64,000 nucleotides of DNA from Streptomyces bungoensis (GCF_001514215.1 NZ_KQ948863.1:1-64000), one strand, 5' to 3'; positions 50,301 through 53,816 are shown, counted from the first letter of the stretch. Notes: generated from the letters alone by a model not told the origin. Numbers and translations are program-made.

Positions 50301-50682
50301 CCGCCAGCTGCGCGCCGTACCCGGCAACGGCCTGGGCTTCGGCGCCCTGCGCACCTTCGGCCCGCCCGAGGTGCGCGACCGGCTCGGACGAGCCGCGCAC
50401 GGGCAGGTCGTCTTCAACTACCTCGGCCAGTGGGACGCCCGCCCGGAGACTCCCGGCGACGGCCTGGTGCGCGCCGAGCACGGCTCGTTCGGCCGCCACC
50501 ACGACCCGCGCGACAGCGGCTCCCACCCGCTGGAGGTCGTCGGCGCGGTGCAGGGCGGCCGGCTGTCCTTCACCTGGCACCACCGGCCCGCCCTCCACGC
50601 CACGGACACCGTACGGCGCGTCGCCGACGACTTCGCCGAGGCCCTGCGCCACATCGCCCACCACGCCCGCGGCAGCCGGTGA
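30703..50682 (+). CDS. NRPS B, five modules ending in an epimerase (no TE)
   Basis: A 6659-aa synthetase that adds residues 6-10. Approximate domains: docking N-terminus 1-46 (basic, LPQDLQEVLRRRLAG); C6 47-480, A6 505-1000, T6 (Ser1032), E6 1085-1540; C7 1548-1985, A7 2005-2520, T7 (Ser2562); C8 2625-3060, A8 3085-3590, T8 (Ser3627), E8 3680-4130; C9 4140-4575, A9 4595-5080, T9 (Ser5118); C10 5180-5615, A10 5635-6125, T10 (Ser6162), E10 6215-6659. The protein stops a few residues after E10 (ending HHARGSR), so no thioesterase, reductase or terminal C domain releases the chain in cis; the PBP-type cyclase at 10651-12000 is the obvious partner. The ATG at 30703 lies 13 nt after the NRPS A stop, so the pair is translationally coupled. 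Confidence 0.96.
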   Translation: MTSSKRNRAEALPQDLQEVLRRRLAGRAAGTPAAARQAIPRADRTRPLPLSFAQQRLWFLDRLRPGDARYNSAVALRLTGPLDHTALSGALEHVVGRHEALRTTFQETDGRPVQIVHPAGPVPLPVRDLTAPGEQPADLDAVLPAEYERPFDLRTGPLLRALLLREAPDAHVLLLTAHHIVTDGWSMGVLLQELCAAYDALARGARPASEPVATQYPDFAVWQREHLSGARLERELAHWKERLTGAVAPELPLDRPRRGEESGAGAVHTFTVPADTTARLKHLAAGQHTTLFTALVAACQALLARWSGQDDITVGSLTPGRGRTDLEQAVGFFVNTVALRTRVETGGSFRELLTAAADTVNDAFAHGDTPFERLVEAVGATREPGRNPLFDVMVLLHPAPPAAPDPHGLATAPVTVPRRAAAFDLSVEFVPDGDGLTGLLEYRTDLFDPATAERMADQLLRTLDGAAAEPDRPLGALPLLSPRQTRQVTRDWNATARPVPEETLPELFARQTARTPHATALVTGDVTLDYAALDARADRLARHLVERGAGPERLVALRLPRTADMIVAILAVWKSGAGYLPLDPALPEDRVRFLLDDARPALVLDEAALRDVPDTAPDTPSCCLAPPHPDTTAYVIYTSGSTGRPKGVAVAHRSLANLLASHREGFVAEAGGGPLRVALTASFSFDTSLEGVLLMADGHPLHLVDETTRLDAAALVEYVVEHRVDFLDLTPTYLRQLLPAGLLTDPRHHPRVLMLGGEAVGPGLWRELAGHADVAAYNFYGPTECTVDALACRIEGDGRPTVGRPLANVRAYVLDDRLRPVPPGVGGELYLAGVQLARGYAGRPGLTAARFLPDPFGPPGARMYRTGDLARWTGDGRLDYLGRADDQVKVRGHRIEPGEVEAALTDLPGVAAAAVVAVADPHGHTRLAAYLVPADRGTRLVAGEVRAACRRVLPDHMVPSSFTVLDALPTTVSGKVDRRALPAPDLDGGEREREFVAPRTAEEETLARIWAEVLGARRVGVTDNFFELGGDSILSIQAVSRARAAGLHLTSRDVFRHQTVADLAAAASARTAAVPAPRRPREEGPAPLTPIQEWFFAAHGPLRHFTMSMLLDLPRDLDERALERALEALAARHPALRTRFARSGDTWRQHPGEGPGTGLLARHDLSRTADPAAAREEAAETARAALDPETGTLLRAALLTCPGERPQLFLTAHHLAVDSVSWRILLADLAQAYRQAAQGDPVELEPVATPFADWAAHLSRRVRAGDLDTDLAHWTAEASEARTPLPVDRPGTPLAGSVRTLRTRVDRATTGALLRQVPAVYRTQVNDVLLSALSRVLADWTGTGRATVALEGHGREDDTLDLSRTVGWFTTQYPVTLTPAGPSGAPDWGATLKAVKERLRAVPRHGLGYEALARLGSPDPAARALRDLPLPQVCFNYHGQWEAGDGRDFTPAGEVPGRDVAAGEPLDHLLDVSAVVAGGELEITWHYSDQVHDEDTVRALADGMTRALTAITEHCARPGAGGRTPSDFPLARLDQDRLDRLAGDGRDVEDILPLTPLQEGMLFHRLVGGDEDVYVDQAALLLDGVADPHAFAAAWQRVTERTPALRTCVVWEDVPVPLQVVRRDVRVPVTHLDWRDLDEPERAERLARLRADDLARGIDLAAAPLMRLTLVRLPDARLHLLWTSHHLILDGWSLAQVLTEVCEEYAALTAGTESRPPVRRPFGDYVRWLAEQDPAAARAHWQGVLAGFTTPTPLPADRPLRDAHLARSAGVHTAGLDDGTSARLARTAREAGLTLNTVVQGAWALLLARYGAEDDVVFGTTVSGRPDDLPGVESMVGMFINTVPTRVRVDAGRTARVWLRELQDAQAESRRFAAVSLAELTQLSQVPSGSPLFHSMVAFENYPFDEARTAGSGVRLAEVTSRDATNYPLVLRAYHGECLGFDLAYDPALFDAATVRSLADRLCLLLTELADGPDRPLRALAWTTAAERRRMLTDWNGTEHGRPGRTLVDLFEEQAARTPAADAVTCGGEHLDYATLDARAGRLAHRLAELGAAPERFVALALPRSVEQVVAILAVLKTGAAYLPIDAASPAERIGGLLADAAPVALVTTTGAAARTDGAGVPAVLLDDADTEADLARRPATGPAPARRPLPESPAYAIYTSGSTGRPKGVVIPHANVVRLFTRTSHWFGFGPDDVWTMFHSYAFDFSVWELWGPLLHGGRLVVVPDETARSPEDFLRLLADERVTVLNQTPSAFYPLIRADADHPGTGARLALRTVVFGGEALDTGRLADWWTRHPASAPRLVNMYGITETTVHVTYAPLDPATAADGPASPIGTAIEDLRVYVLDADLAPVPPGATGELYVAGEGLARGYLGRPGLTATRFLADPFGRPGSRMYRTGDRAKWRADGTLEYLGRADAQVKIRGYRIEPGEIEAALHTHPGVADAAVGVLEDASGTRRLVAHVVGSGGTVPAAAALRAHLERLLPAHMVPAAYVPMDALPLTVNGKLDRRALPAPGPDGYAAGTDRTPPRTPAERLVAAAWTDVLGVAEVHAGDDFFALGGDSILAVRVTARLRAAFGPGVSPRLLFTRPTVAALAAELGEPAGDTAAAAQADAIPATDPRTPAPLSYAQQRLWFLDRFEPGSTEYTTLSVLRLRGPLDEDALRTALDGLVVRHEALRTTFTEQDGQALQVVNPPHRVDLPVDDLTTAPDARAALDALLEREAATPFDLAAGPLLRARLARLAVGQQDEHGDHVLVLAVHHIVTDGWSLGVLGRDLGELYTAAHEGRRPELPGLPVRYADHATWQRTHADHAERQLAHWRERLDGVPPLEPPTDRPRPAVRTRDGALVTFTLPAELTDRLREVGRETDATLYMTLLAACTALLSRWADQDDFAVGTVTAGRERPELHDVVGMFVNTLVLRNRVRPGSTFRALLEQVRGTVLDAFAHQEVPFERLVDALQPERDTSRTPLFQVMVALHNLGAEAPALPGLEVEPVLPPVRNATFDLAFDFVEGDGGLTGHLEYDTGLFDEDTVRRLADRLRLLLQAAAQDPDRDVRALELMTGAERHQVLHDWQGPRLAVPETTFPALFEAQATRTPHATALVARDATLGFAALNERANRLAHHLLARGVAPERVVAVRLPRTSDLVVAVLAVAKAGGTLLCLDPGLPEERAAHLLADANPHTVLTAEALRDTPWDRLPAHDPTDHDRLTPLRPDHAAYIVYTSGSTGRPKGVVVEHRHLVNLCHDHREGLVAPHTADGRRLRAALSASFSFDTSWEGPLLLALGQEVHLVDEDVRLDPDAFCAQVAERRLDLVNVTPSFLRELTAAGLLAPGRHHPRVLLVGGEATGPDAWRELCAAAGLGVTAYNMYGPTECTVDATYGRCADHLDRPVIGRPGRNLRAYVLDGSLRPVPPGVPGELYLAGAQVARGYLGRPGLTASRFLADPFGAPGGPLLPDGGQGGRMYRTGDRARWNRRGQLEFLGRADEQIKIRGFRIEPGEVEAALLAHPDVSEAVVTAREHAGRPMLVAYVVPAQGTVPSADALRLALRRTLPDHMVPAAFVPLARIPRTSTGKTDRRALPAPPAQPDPATAYVAPRPGTEETLAGIWADVLRVDRVGARDNFFALGGDSILSIQIVSRARRAGLALTTKDVFRHQTVAELALHATETAPAAAAAAPPAEAPLTPIQHWYLDGRRPGDPLRFTMSQRLELAPGTDLSALRAAVDALVRHHPALRTRFRPAGDGRRQDVLPDILEGILTHHDVTGLDGAALEAEVRRAADAARDSLDPAEGRVARVLLFDRGPELPAQLLLTVHHLVVDGVSWRILLADLETAHRQAAAGRPVDLPPATTAYGHWAARLESHTRSGALDGDLAHWQRTAAAPAALPAGRPGPNTHGTAATVTVELDAETTDALLRRVPEVYRTQVNDVLLSALGRTLARWCGRDTVLVGVEGHGREDLFDDIDLSRTVGWFTAEHPLALTVAPDAGWHDTLRSVKEQLRAVPLHGLSYGALRHLLPGSPLTGAPAPQVGFNYHGRWDTGGDGGGLYRAALPPAGSDTDPDAPRPYLLDLTGVVQDGRLELGWTYPPAVYDESTVRALADEMCAALRDIAAHCARPDAGGRTPSDYPLAGLGQRELDGLVGDGRHVADVLPLTPLQAGMLFHGLVDTAGAYFDRTAVRLSGVSDPRAFAAAWQQVADRTEALRTSVHWQGLPHPVQVVHHRVELPVTHLDWRHLTSGQRERETGELLAADRTAGMDLTTAPLARLTLAALPGDEILLLWSSHHLILDGWSTGQLLTEVCERYAALTGGREAPVPVRRPFSDFVRWLHDQDEQAAEAHWAGVLAGFPARTPLPYDRTPAEAHRARAAATVHRHLDERVSTRLRETAARAGLTVNTVVEGAWALLLARHGGRDDVVFGTTVSGRPAELPGVEAMIGMFINTVPTRIRVPDGGVVSWLRDVQERQSDARRFDFLALPRIQALSDIPAGEALFDSMVVFENYPVDESATARTGVRVEEVRADDAPTFPLCLRAHLGDRLGIDLAYDAGLFDTDTAERLAARLAAVLTALADGIEADAQVAGLALLTGDDRALLRRWNTPARQPAPRSPVELFADQARRTPDAPAVRDGGTELTYRRLDDWSDAVASRLLAGGLRAEDRVALPMDRCAELVVAQLAVLKAGGAYVPVDARAPEDRRRTLTERAGVTAELTAADVAAARTPVPGAPAPVPADADRLAYVMFTSGSTGEPKAVAVRHRDVAALATDSRFTGGACARVPLHSPVAFDAATFEVWAPLLTGGCVVVAPPRPMDAALLRHLVRAGGLTALWLTAGLFRLLAQDAPDCFAGLRQVWTGGDVVPAAAVRRVLSACPGLTVVDGYGPTETTTFATSFALTDATAVPDTVPIGHPLDDTRVHVLDGRLRPVPPGCAGELYVAGEGVARGYLGRPGDTAARFLADPAGPPGTRMYRTGDLVRRRLDGTVEFLGRADDQVKIRGFRVEPGEVEAVLAAHPDVADVAVVAREDRPGSRRLVAYVVGPEDLTAVREFAGRSLPDYLVPSAFVTLSALPLSGNGKVDRAALPAPEPASGDRRSEPIAPRTDAERRAADVFAEVLSTRRPGVEDDFFQLGGDSILSIRLAARLSEAFGTDVSPRAVFTHPTPAALAALLTAEPPGDAAPTAIVPAPRDTPAPMSYAQQRLWFLEEFAPGSGEYVTALALRLRGRLHVPALTAALRSLAERHEALRTTFDTVDGRGVQIVHPPQDVPLRLHDLSATGETGRAERLRDLLEAERARTFDLRRGPLLHAGLIRLTDEEHVLTLTLHHIVTDGWSTGVLTGDLAHFYRTELGADAEPLPPLPVSYADYAHWQRGTATDEHLAYWKEHLAGLETLDLPTDRPRPAVRTHGGATVRLVLPRGTTRRLVQVGRDRQATLFTTLVAAAQAYLARLTGGRDITVGTVTSGRDRAETQALVGFFVNTLVLRSRVEPGRPFPGFLTEVRGTVRDAFAHQEAPFERVVDEVQPVRDTSRTPLFQVMVVLQNAPAADLDLPGVEVGDVDTELRHAAFDLTLEFAETAAGELHGLLTYNTDLFDAATAERMADQLGTLLTAVADDPDRPVGALPLATDEALKAVLDQGRGSARPVPAATLPELFERQAARTPDAVALADADGRELTYAQVERAANRLAHRLIARGVGPERIVALALPRGAETVVAQLAVAKAGGAFLPVDPGYPEQRREFMLRDADAWLVLDDPAAVRDADGPDTAPTDADRTAPLTAAHPAYVIYTSGSTGTPKGVTVTHRGLAAFAAAAAERYDAGPGDRVLQFASPSFDASVLELCVSLLSGATLVTGEEGPLVGERLAQVLAERRVSHTLIPPAALATVDPVTAGALPHLRTLIVGAEACPAHLVERWAPGRRMINSYGPTEATVVATWTGPLAPGTGAPPIGRPAAATHVHVLDAALRPVPPGVTGELYVAGPGLARGYLNRAGLTASRFVADPFGAPGERMYRTGDLARWDSSGELRFAGRADDQVKLRGFRIEPGEIESALRRSPRVRDAVVTVRGGGADPDGGSGARLVAYVVPAEGAVEELPVAELRDHLAGLLPAHMVPSAFVPLERLPLTPNGKTDRGALPEPGPLHTAAGPRTAPRTDTERRIARIWADVLGVAEVGAHDNFFHLGGDSILSMQVVSRLRRDGLHLATRDLFTHQTVAELATVATGAPQHSETGPVSGDVPLTPIQEWFLTSPRASHDHFNQSLLLELGTAPDTAALETALNALLDHHDALRMRFTEDENGWHQFDPPPSDTDRDRLLARHDLSGLPPAEADAAMEKAADDLHTGFDLARGPLLRAALFTGDADRPAFLLLVAHHLVVDAVSWRILRDDLEAAYRQAVQGDPVTPGERTTSFLDWARGLAEHVAAGSLDDELPYWERAVDTEPLPARTPAAPETGHVETLTVELDEPDTEALLRAAPTAYRTRVNDVLLTALAVALARWTGREDVRLDLEGHGREDILDEVDLSRTVGWFTTVHPVALHVPDPADLGPARDWRTLVKSVRRQLRAVPGNGLGFGALRTFGPPEVRDRLGRAAHGQVVFNYLGQWDARPETPGDGLVRAEHGSFGRHHDPRDSGSHPLEVVGAVQGGRLSFTWHHRPALHATDTVRRVADDFAEALRHIAHHARGSR
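35341..38560 (+). other. module 7: C7-A7-T7 (Thr)
   Basis: C7 is DCL (LTPLQEGMLFH; HHLILDG at His1685). The A7 pocket DFWNVGMVHK differs at one site from the canonical threonine code DFWNIGMVHK, so Thr is well supported. No E domain: residue 7 is L-Thr. Its side-chain hydroxyl is an alternative nucleophile for ring closure. Confidence 0.85.
38561..43117 (+). other. module 8: C8-A8-T8-E8, with an insertion in A8
   Basis: C8 is LCL (SYAQQRLWFL; HHIVTDG at His2759). The A8 pocket DTWNLGMVDK is of the same polar class as A6. Just before the RMYRTGD core, A8 has about ten extra residues (PLLPDGGQGG) absent from the other nine A domains and encoded by a palindrome at 41051-41079. E8 has HHLVVDG (His3810). 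Residue 8 is D. Confidence 0.75.
41051..41079 (+). repeat. palindromic in-frame insertion within A8
   Basis: A 12-nt left arm (41051-41062), a 4-nt loop and a 13-nt right arm (41067-41079) form a near-perfect hairpin with one bulged A. The extra codons, about 30 nt, keep the reading frame between the A-domain blocks DPFGAPGG and RMYRTGD. Confidence 0.7.
43118..46215 (+). other. module 9: C9-A9-T9 (Val)
   Basis: C9 is DCL (LTPLQAGMLFH; HHLILDG at His4277). The A9 pocket DAFWWGGTFK lies within known valine codes (DAFWIGGTFK, DAYWWGGTFK). Core A3 reads TSGSTGEPKAVAV, with Ala for the usual Gly after Lys. No E domain: residue 9 is L-Val. Confidence 0.8.
46216..50679 (+). other. module 10: C10-A10-T10-E10 (terminal)
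   Basis: C10 is LCL (SYAQQRLWFL; HHIVTDG at His5308). The A10 pocket DALLIGSVVK is identical to A1, so residues 1 and 10, which would be joined by cyclisation, should be the same amino acid in opposite configuration. E10 has HHLVVDA (His6347) and EGHGRE and is the last domain, which leaves a D-residue on T10 for release in trans. Confidence 0.8.
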
Positions 50683-50783
50683 GGCCCAGCCCCCCGGCCC
50701 GCGCCCCACCGCCGGCCACCCACCAGCCCGCCACCCGCGACACATCCGGCCCGCCCCGAACCGAGAGAGCGAGAACGACAGAC

Positions 50784-50987
50784 ATGGACGAGAACACCCG
50801 CTACCAGGTGCTGCGCAACGACGAGGAGCAGTACTCGCTGTGGCCCGTCGACGTGGAGGTGCCCGCCGGCTGGCACCCCGTCGGCAAGGAGGGCACGGAG
50901 GCGGAGTGCTCCGCCTACGTGGACGAGGTCTGGACCGACATGCGCCCGCGCAGCCTGCGGGAGCGCATGGAGAACGCCGAAGCCTGA
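50784..50987 (+). CDS. MbtH-like NRPS accessory protein
   Basis: A 67-aa protein with the family signature: NDEEQYSLWP near residue 12, then VPAGWHPVG, an AECSAYVDEVWTDMRP segment and SLRERM. MbtH-like proteins bind the small subdomain of A domains and are needed for solubility or activity of many actinobacterial NRPSs. It starts at ATG 50784, 101 nt after the stop of NRPS B, and is the last obvious cluster gene. It is the only copy in the window, so it probably serves all ten modules, although MbtH-independent A domains exist. Confidence 0.95.
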   Translation: MDENTRYQVLRNDEEQYSLWPVDVEVPAGWHPVGKEGTEAECSAYVDEVWTDMRPRSLRERMENAEA

Positions 50988-51012
50988 CGCGTTCCGCGCC
51001 GCCACGAGGAAC

Positions 51013-51059
51013 GGGCCGGGGCGGGGGTCAGGACGCGTCCCGTAAGCGCGCCCCGGCCC
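51013..51059. terminator. terminator-like structure after the MbtH gene
   Basis: Eleven-bp arms (51013-51023, 51049-51059) enclose a 25-nt loop that itself contains the 10-bp palindrome GGACGCGTCC (51031-51040). It lies 25 nt after the MbtH stop and may close the peptide operon. Confidence 0.5.
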
Positions 51060-51085
51060 CGCCCCGCCCGTCCACCCACCCGACC

Positions 51086-51107
51086 CGTCCGTCTGTCCGT
51101 CCGTCCG
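51086..51107 (+). repeat. short GTCC-type tetranucleotide repeat
   Basis: About five imperfect copies of CCGT lie directly before the Shine-Dalgarno of the acetyltransferase gene. Length changes would alter the leader but not a coding frame. Confidence 0.5.
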
Positions 51108-51118
51108 GGGGAGCCCTC

Positions 51119-51631
51119 ATGACACCCGTCCTGCACACCGAACGACTCTCGTTCCGGCCCTACCGCCCCGAGGACGAGGACGTCTTCGTGGCCCTGCTGC
51201 GCGACGAGGAGGTCTGCCGCTGGATGGGCCAGGAACGCGTGCCGGAGGCCGAGATCCGCACGCTGTTCCGCGCCATCCTCACCGACGTCTACCCGCAGCA
51301 CAGATTCGACGTGTGGGGACTGTGGCACGAGGAGGTCTACGTCGGTCACGCGGAGGTGAAGCCGACCGGCAACGTCGACGGCCACGAACTGGTCACCGCC
51401 CTCGCCCCCGGGCACTGGGGCCGGGGCCTGGGCACCGAAGCGGTTCGCGGCCTGCTCCGCCACGCCGCCGACAACCTGGGCCTGAAGGAGGCCTACGGCA
51501 TGGTCGGCGGCGACAACACCGCCAGCCTCGCCCTGTGCCGCCGGCTGGGCTTCAGCCACGTACGCGACGTGGTCGGCGACGACGGCACCGTGACCAAGCT
51601 GATGGTGATCTCGACGACGGACGCGCACTGA
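51119..51631 (+). CDS. GNAT-family N-acetyltransferase (RimJ/RimL-like)
   Basis: A 170-aa protein. The N-terminus TERLSFRPYRPEDEDVFVALLRDEEV and the acetyl-CoA loop GHWGRGLGTEAVRGLL (around residue 99-114, matching R/Q-x-x-G-x-G/A) plus DNTASLALCRRLGF are typical of RimJ/RimL-type GNAT enzymes. These acetylate amino groups of proteins, antibiotics or small amines. The ATG at 51119 follows GGGGGAG. It lies 131 nt after the MbtH gene across a hairpin; a role in self-resistance or in tailoring a basic side chain of the peptide is possible but unproven. Confidence 0.8.
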   Translation: MTPVLHTERLSFRPYRPEDEDVFVALLRDEEVCRWMGQERVPEAEIRTLFRAILTDVYPQHRFDVWGLWHEEVYVGHAEVKPTGNVDGHELVTALAPGHWGRGLGTEAVRGLLRHAADNLGLKEAYGMVGGDNTASLALCRRLGFSHVRDVVGDDGTVTKLMVISTTDAH

Positions 51632-51769
51632 CCGCCCGGAGCAGCCGCCGGCCCGCGCCACGCGGTTCACGGTCTCGCGGTTCCGCCGCCGGACGCAGCC
51701 GAGAGTCGGCCAGGTACTGACCCTTGCGAAACACCCATTACGCTCTGCCGTGCAAGTGGATCCAGCCGA

Positions 51770-52555
51770 ATGCGGGACGTTCTGTCGATGAGTGCTGTCG
51801 TTCCGCCGCCCCGCACGGCCGGCGGCCTGCTGCCGACCCGGACGCTCACCCGTGTCGAAGACGGCGAGCGGTTGCACGCCCTGCTGTGGCGGGCGGGCGC
51901 CGGCTGGCGGATGATCAGCAGTGCCGTGCTCGGAGGCGGTCTGGGCGAGCGCGCGTGGGTACTGAACGCCCAGGTGGCCCATGGTTACCGGCGCACCGAC
52001 CCCCACCGCCACCTTGCCGACCTGGCCCGGGCAGCCGGCGTGTCGGGTCCCGGTGTCGGAGTCATGACGGCCGCCGACGTCCGGGCGCACCGTCGTGCAC
52101 ACGACGGGGGCGTCGAGGCGGTCGTCACCGCGGGGATCGCGGTACGAGGGTGGGCGGCCGTCCCGGCCGAGGCGGTGATCACGCCCGACCAGCCCGGCAC
52201 CATCAACATCGTCGCCGCGGTCCCCGTTCCCCTGACCGACGCGGCCCTGGTCAACGCGGTCGCCACCGCGACCGAGGCCAAGGTGCAGGCTCTGCTGAGC
52301 GCCGGTTACGACTGCTCCGGAACGCCGACCGACGCGGTGTGCGTGGCCGCCCGCACTCCGGATGCCGCCCAGGACGTGCAGGCCTTCGCCGGACCCCGCT
52401 CGCTGTGGGGCGCCCGGCTGGCCAGGGCCGTCTACGCGGCCGTGCGCGCGGCCGTCGTGGACGCAACCGCCGGCCGGCCGGCCACGGCCACCGGCGGCGT
52501 GTGTCGGGTGGCCGCCCCGGGGAACCTGTGCTCGGAATGGAAGAAGAACGGGTGA
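51770..52555 (+). CDS. cbiZ: adenosylcobinamide amidohydrolase CbiZ
   Basis: A 261-aa protein with CbiZ-family blocks: ISSAVLGGGLGERAWVLNAQV near residue 45-65, VMTAADV near 98, PGTINIVAAVPVPL near 143, and ATEAKVQALLSAGYDCSGTPTDAVCVA near 165-191. CbiZ cleaves adenosylcobinamide or pseudocobalamin amide bonds to yield adenosylcobyric acid for corrinoid remodelling or salvage. The start may be ATG 51770 or ATG 51788 (MSAVVPPP). I found no cobalamin riboswitch in the 138 nt upstream, and no cobalamin transport gene nearby. Unrelated to the peptide by known function. Confidence 0.85.
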   Translation: MRDVLSMSAVVPPPRTAGGLLPTRTLTRVEDGERLHALLWRAGAGWRMISSAVLGGGLGERAWVLNAQVAHGYRRTDPHRHLADLARAAGVSGPGVGVMTAADVRAHRRAHDGGVEAVVTAGIAVRGWAAVPAEAVITPDQPGTINIVAAVPVPLTDAALVNAVATATEAKVQALLSAGYDCSGTPTDAVCVAARTPDAAQDVQAFAGPRSLWGARLARAVYAAVRAAVVDATAGRPATATGGVCRVAAPGNLCSEWKKNG

Positions 52556-52646
52556 AGCGGTCATCCCGACCGCGCAGGTCGCCGATGCGACGGTGCGCCG
52601 GGGTGCCGGCAGCTCGGCAGGTCCGAACCGGTGAGAGGGCGAAGTG

Positions 52647-52808
52647 ATGAGTGCTCCCGAGGAGAACGACACCCCGCAGATCGACGAGGAGACGAAGGAG
52701 CGGTCCGCGGAGCAGCGGAACATCACCGCGCCCACTCCGCCGGAGGTGCGTGCGGAGGGCGAGGACGACGAGACGGAGCCGCCGGCGGCCGATCCGCAAG
52801 CCCCATGA
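52647..52808 (+). CDS. small acidic, probably disordered protein
   Basis: A 53-aa protein rich in Glu, Asp, Pro and Thr (MSAPEENDTPQIDEETKERS...) with no hydrophobic core. The ATG at 52647 follows GAGAGGG at normal spacing, which supports translation. No family recognised. Confidence 0.5.
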   Translation: MSAPEENDTPQIDEETKERSAEQRNITAPTPPEVRAEGEDDETEPPAADPQAP

Positions 52809-52888
52809 GGGCGCGCCGGGCGGTCACGGCTGCATGAGGTGACCGACGGCGCGGCCCCACCGCCCCGACCGCCGGTAGCCTGACCACC

Positions 52889-53425
52889 GTGATGGTGGGC
52901 ACCGAAGAGACCCGGCTGATCGTGCTGCGCGGCAACAGCGCCTCGGGAAAGTCGTCCGTCGCGGCCGGCCTCCGCGAGAGGTTCGGCCGCGGCCTGGCCC
53001 TCGTCGGCCAGGACAACCTCCGCCGCGTGGTGCTGCGCGAGCGCGACAGGCCCGGAGCGGCGAACATCGGCCTGATCGACCTGACGGCCCGCTACGCCCT
53101 CGATGCCGGGTATCACGTCGTCGTCGAAGGCATCCTCCACGCCGCCCACTACGGCGACATGCTCGCCCGGCTCCGTACCGACCACCGCGGCCCGACCCAC
53201 GGCTACTACCTGGACGTACCGTTCGGTGAAACCCTCGTCCGGCACGCCACCAAGCCGATCGCCGATGACGTCGACGAGACGCAGCTGCGCGACTGGTACC
53301 GCGCACGCGATCTGCTGCCCGACGGGGGCGAGACCGTCATCGGCGCCGACAGCACCCTGCAGGAGACGGTCGACCGCATCATGCTGGACACCGGCCTGAC
53401 CCACCTGCCCTCCCTGGACCGCTGA
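52889..53425 (+). CDS. P-loop kinase-like/AAA-family ATPase
   Basis: A 178-aa protein with Walker A GNSASGKSS at about residues 15-23, a QDN segment after the first strand pair (ALVGQDNLRR), a Walker-B-like VVVEGIL near residue 76 and a lid-like stretch with Arg/Thr residues (DVPFGETLVRHATKP). This architecture matches small-molecule or zeta-toxin-like kinases. The start is GTG 52889 or the next-codon ATG. It is convergent with the gene ending at 53432, with only 6 nt between the stops. The substrate is unknown. Confidence 0.75.
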   Translation: MMVGTEETRLIVLRGNSASGKSSVAAGLRERFGRGLALVGQDNLRRVVLRERDRPGAANIGLIDLTARYALDAGYHVVVEGILHAAHYGDMLARLRTDHRGPTHGYYLDVPFGETLVRHATKPIADDVDETQLRDWYRARDLLPDGGETVIGADSTLQETVDRIMLDTGLTHLPSLDR

Positions 53426-53431
53426 CCCGGA

Positions 53432-53764
53432 TCACTCCGGTCGGGCCACTGCCTCCTTCTGCAGTCGCACCGCCGCCGCCAGGCTCAGCTTCGGCTCCGC
53501 CCGGCGCAGCGCCTTCAACGCCGACATCGAGGCGATGTCCCCCACGAAGCCCACGGCGGCCAGCCGGGAGCGAACCCATCGCGCGCACAGCCGGCCCTCG
53601 GTGGCAGCGGCCTCGGATTGCACGAGAGCGACGGCGCGTTCCAGGCCTGGACGTTCCTCGGGCGATGCCTCGGCCAGCGCCTGGCGCAGGGCCGCCGCCA
53701 CCAGGTCCGCGTCCCGGATCACCAGAACGTCGTGCTTCCCGCTCAGTCCCGCGATGGCTGTCAT
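53432..53764 (-). CDS. conserved hypothetical protein
   Basis: About 110 aa, predominantly helical (LVAAALRQALAEASPEERPG, then ALVQSEAAATEGRLCARWVR), with no signal peptide or membrane segment. The start is either ATG 53764 or GTG 53773; GGTGGG sits close upstream of the former. I do not recognise a family. Confidence 0.5.
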   Translation of the reverse strand: MTAIAGLSGKHDVLVIRDADLVAAALRQALAEASPEERPGLERAVALVQSEAAATEGRLCARWVRSRLAAVGFVGDIASMSALKALRRAEPKLSLAAAVRLQKEAVARPE

Positions 53765-53816
53765 GGAACCCACCGTGTCCGGTGAGTGCGCAGCCGGGCA
53801 AGGAACTTGAGCATCC

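Noticed and set aside
50600..50682. A possible thioesterase or terminal C domain at the end of NRPS B
   Set aside because: E10 runs to the last residues and no GxSxG or further HHxxxDG follows.
12126..50682. N-methyltransferase or other insertions within A domains
   Set aside because: Distances between the A-domain cores and the T domains are normal in all ten modules apart from the ten-residue loop in A8.
12126..50682. CRISPR-like or tandem DNA repeats
   Set aside because: The long-range similarity seen here comes from repeated NRPS domains; there are no short regular repeats with spacers.
46111..50745. A 1544-aa open frame on the minus strand opposite modules 9-10
   Set aside because: Shadow of the NRPS coding strand, no recognisable domain.
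51632..51769. Cobalamin riboswitch before cbiZ
   Set aside because: The leader is only 138 nt and I saw no B12-box-like sequence or typical arms.
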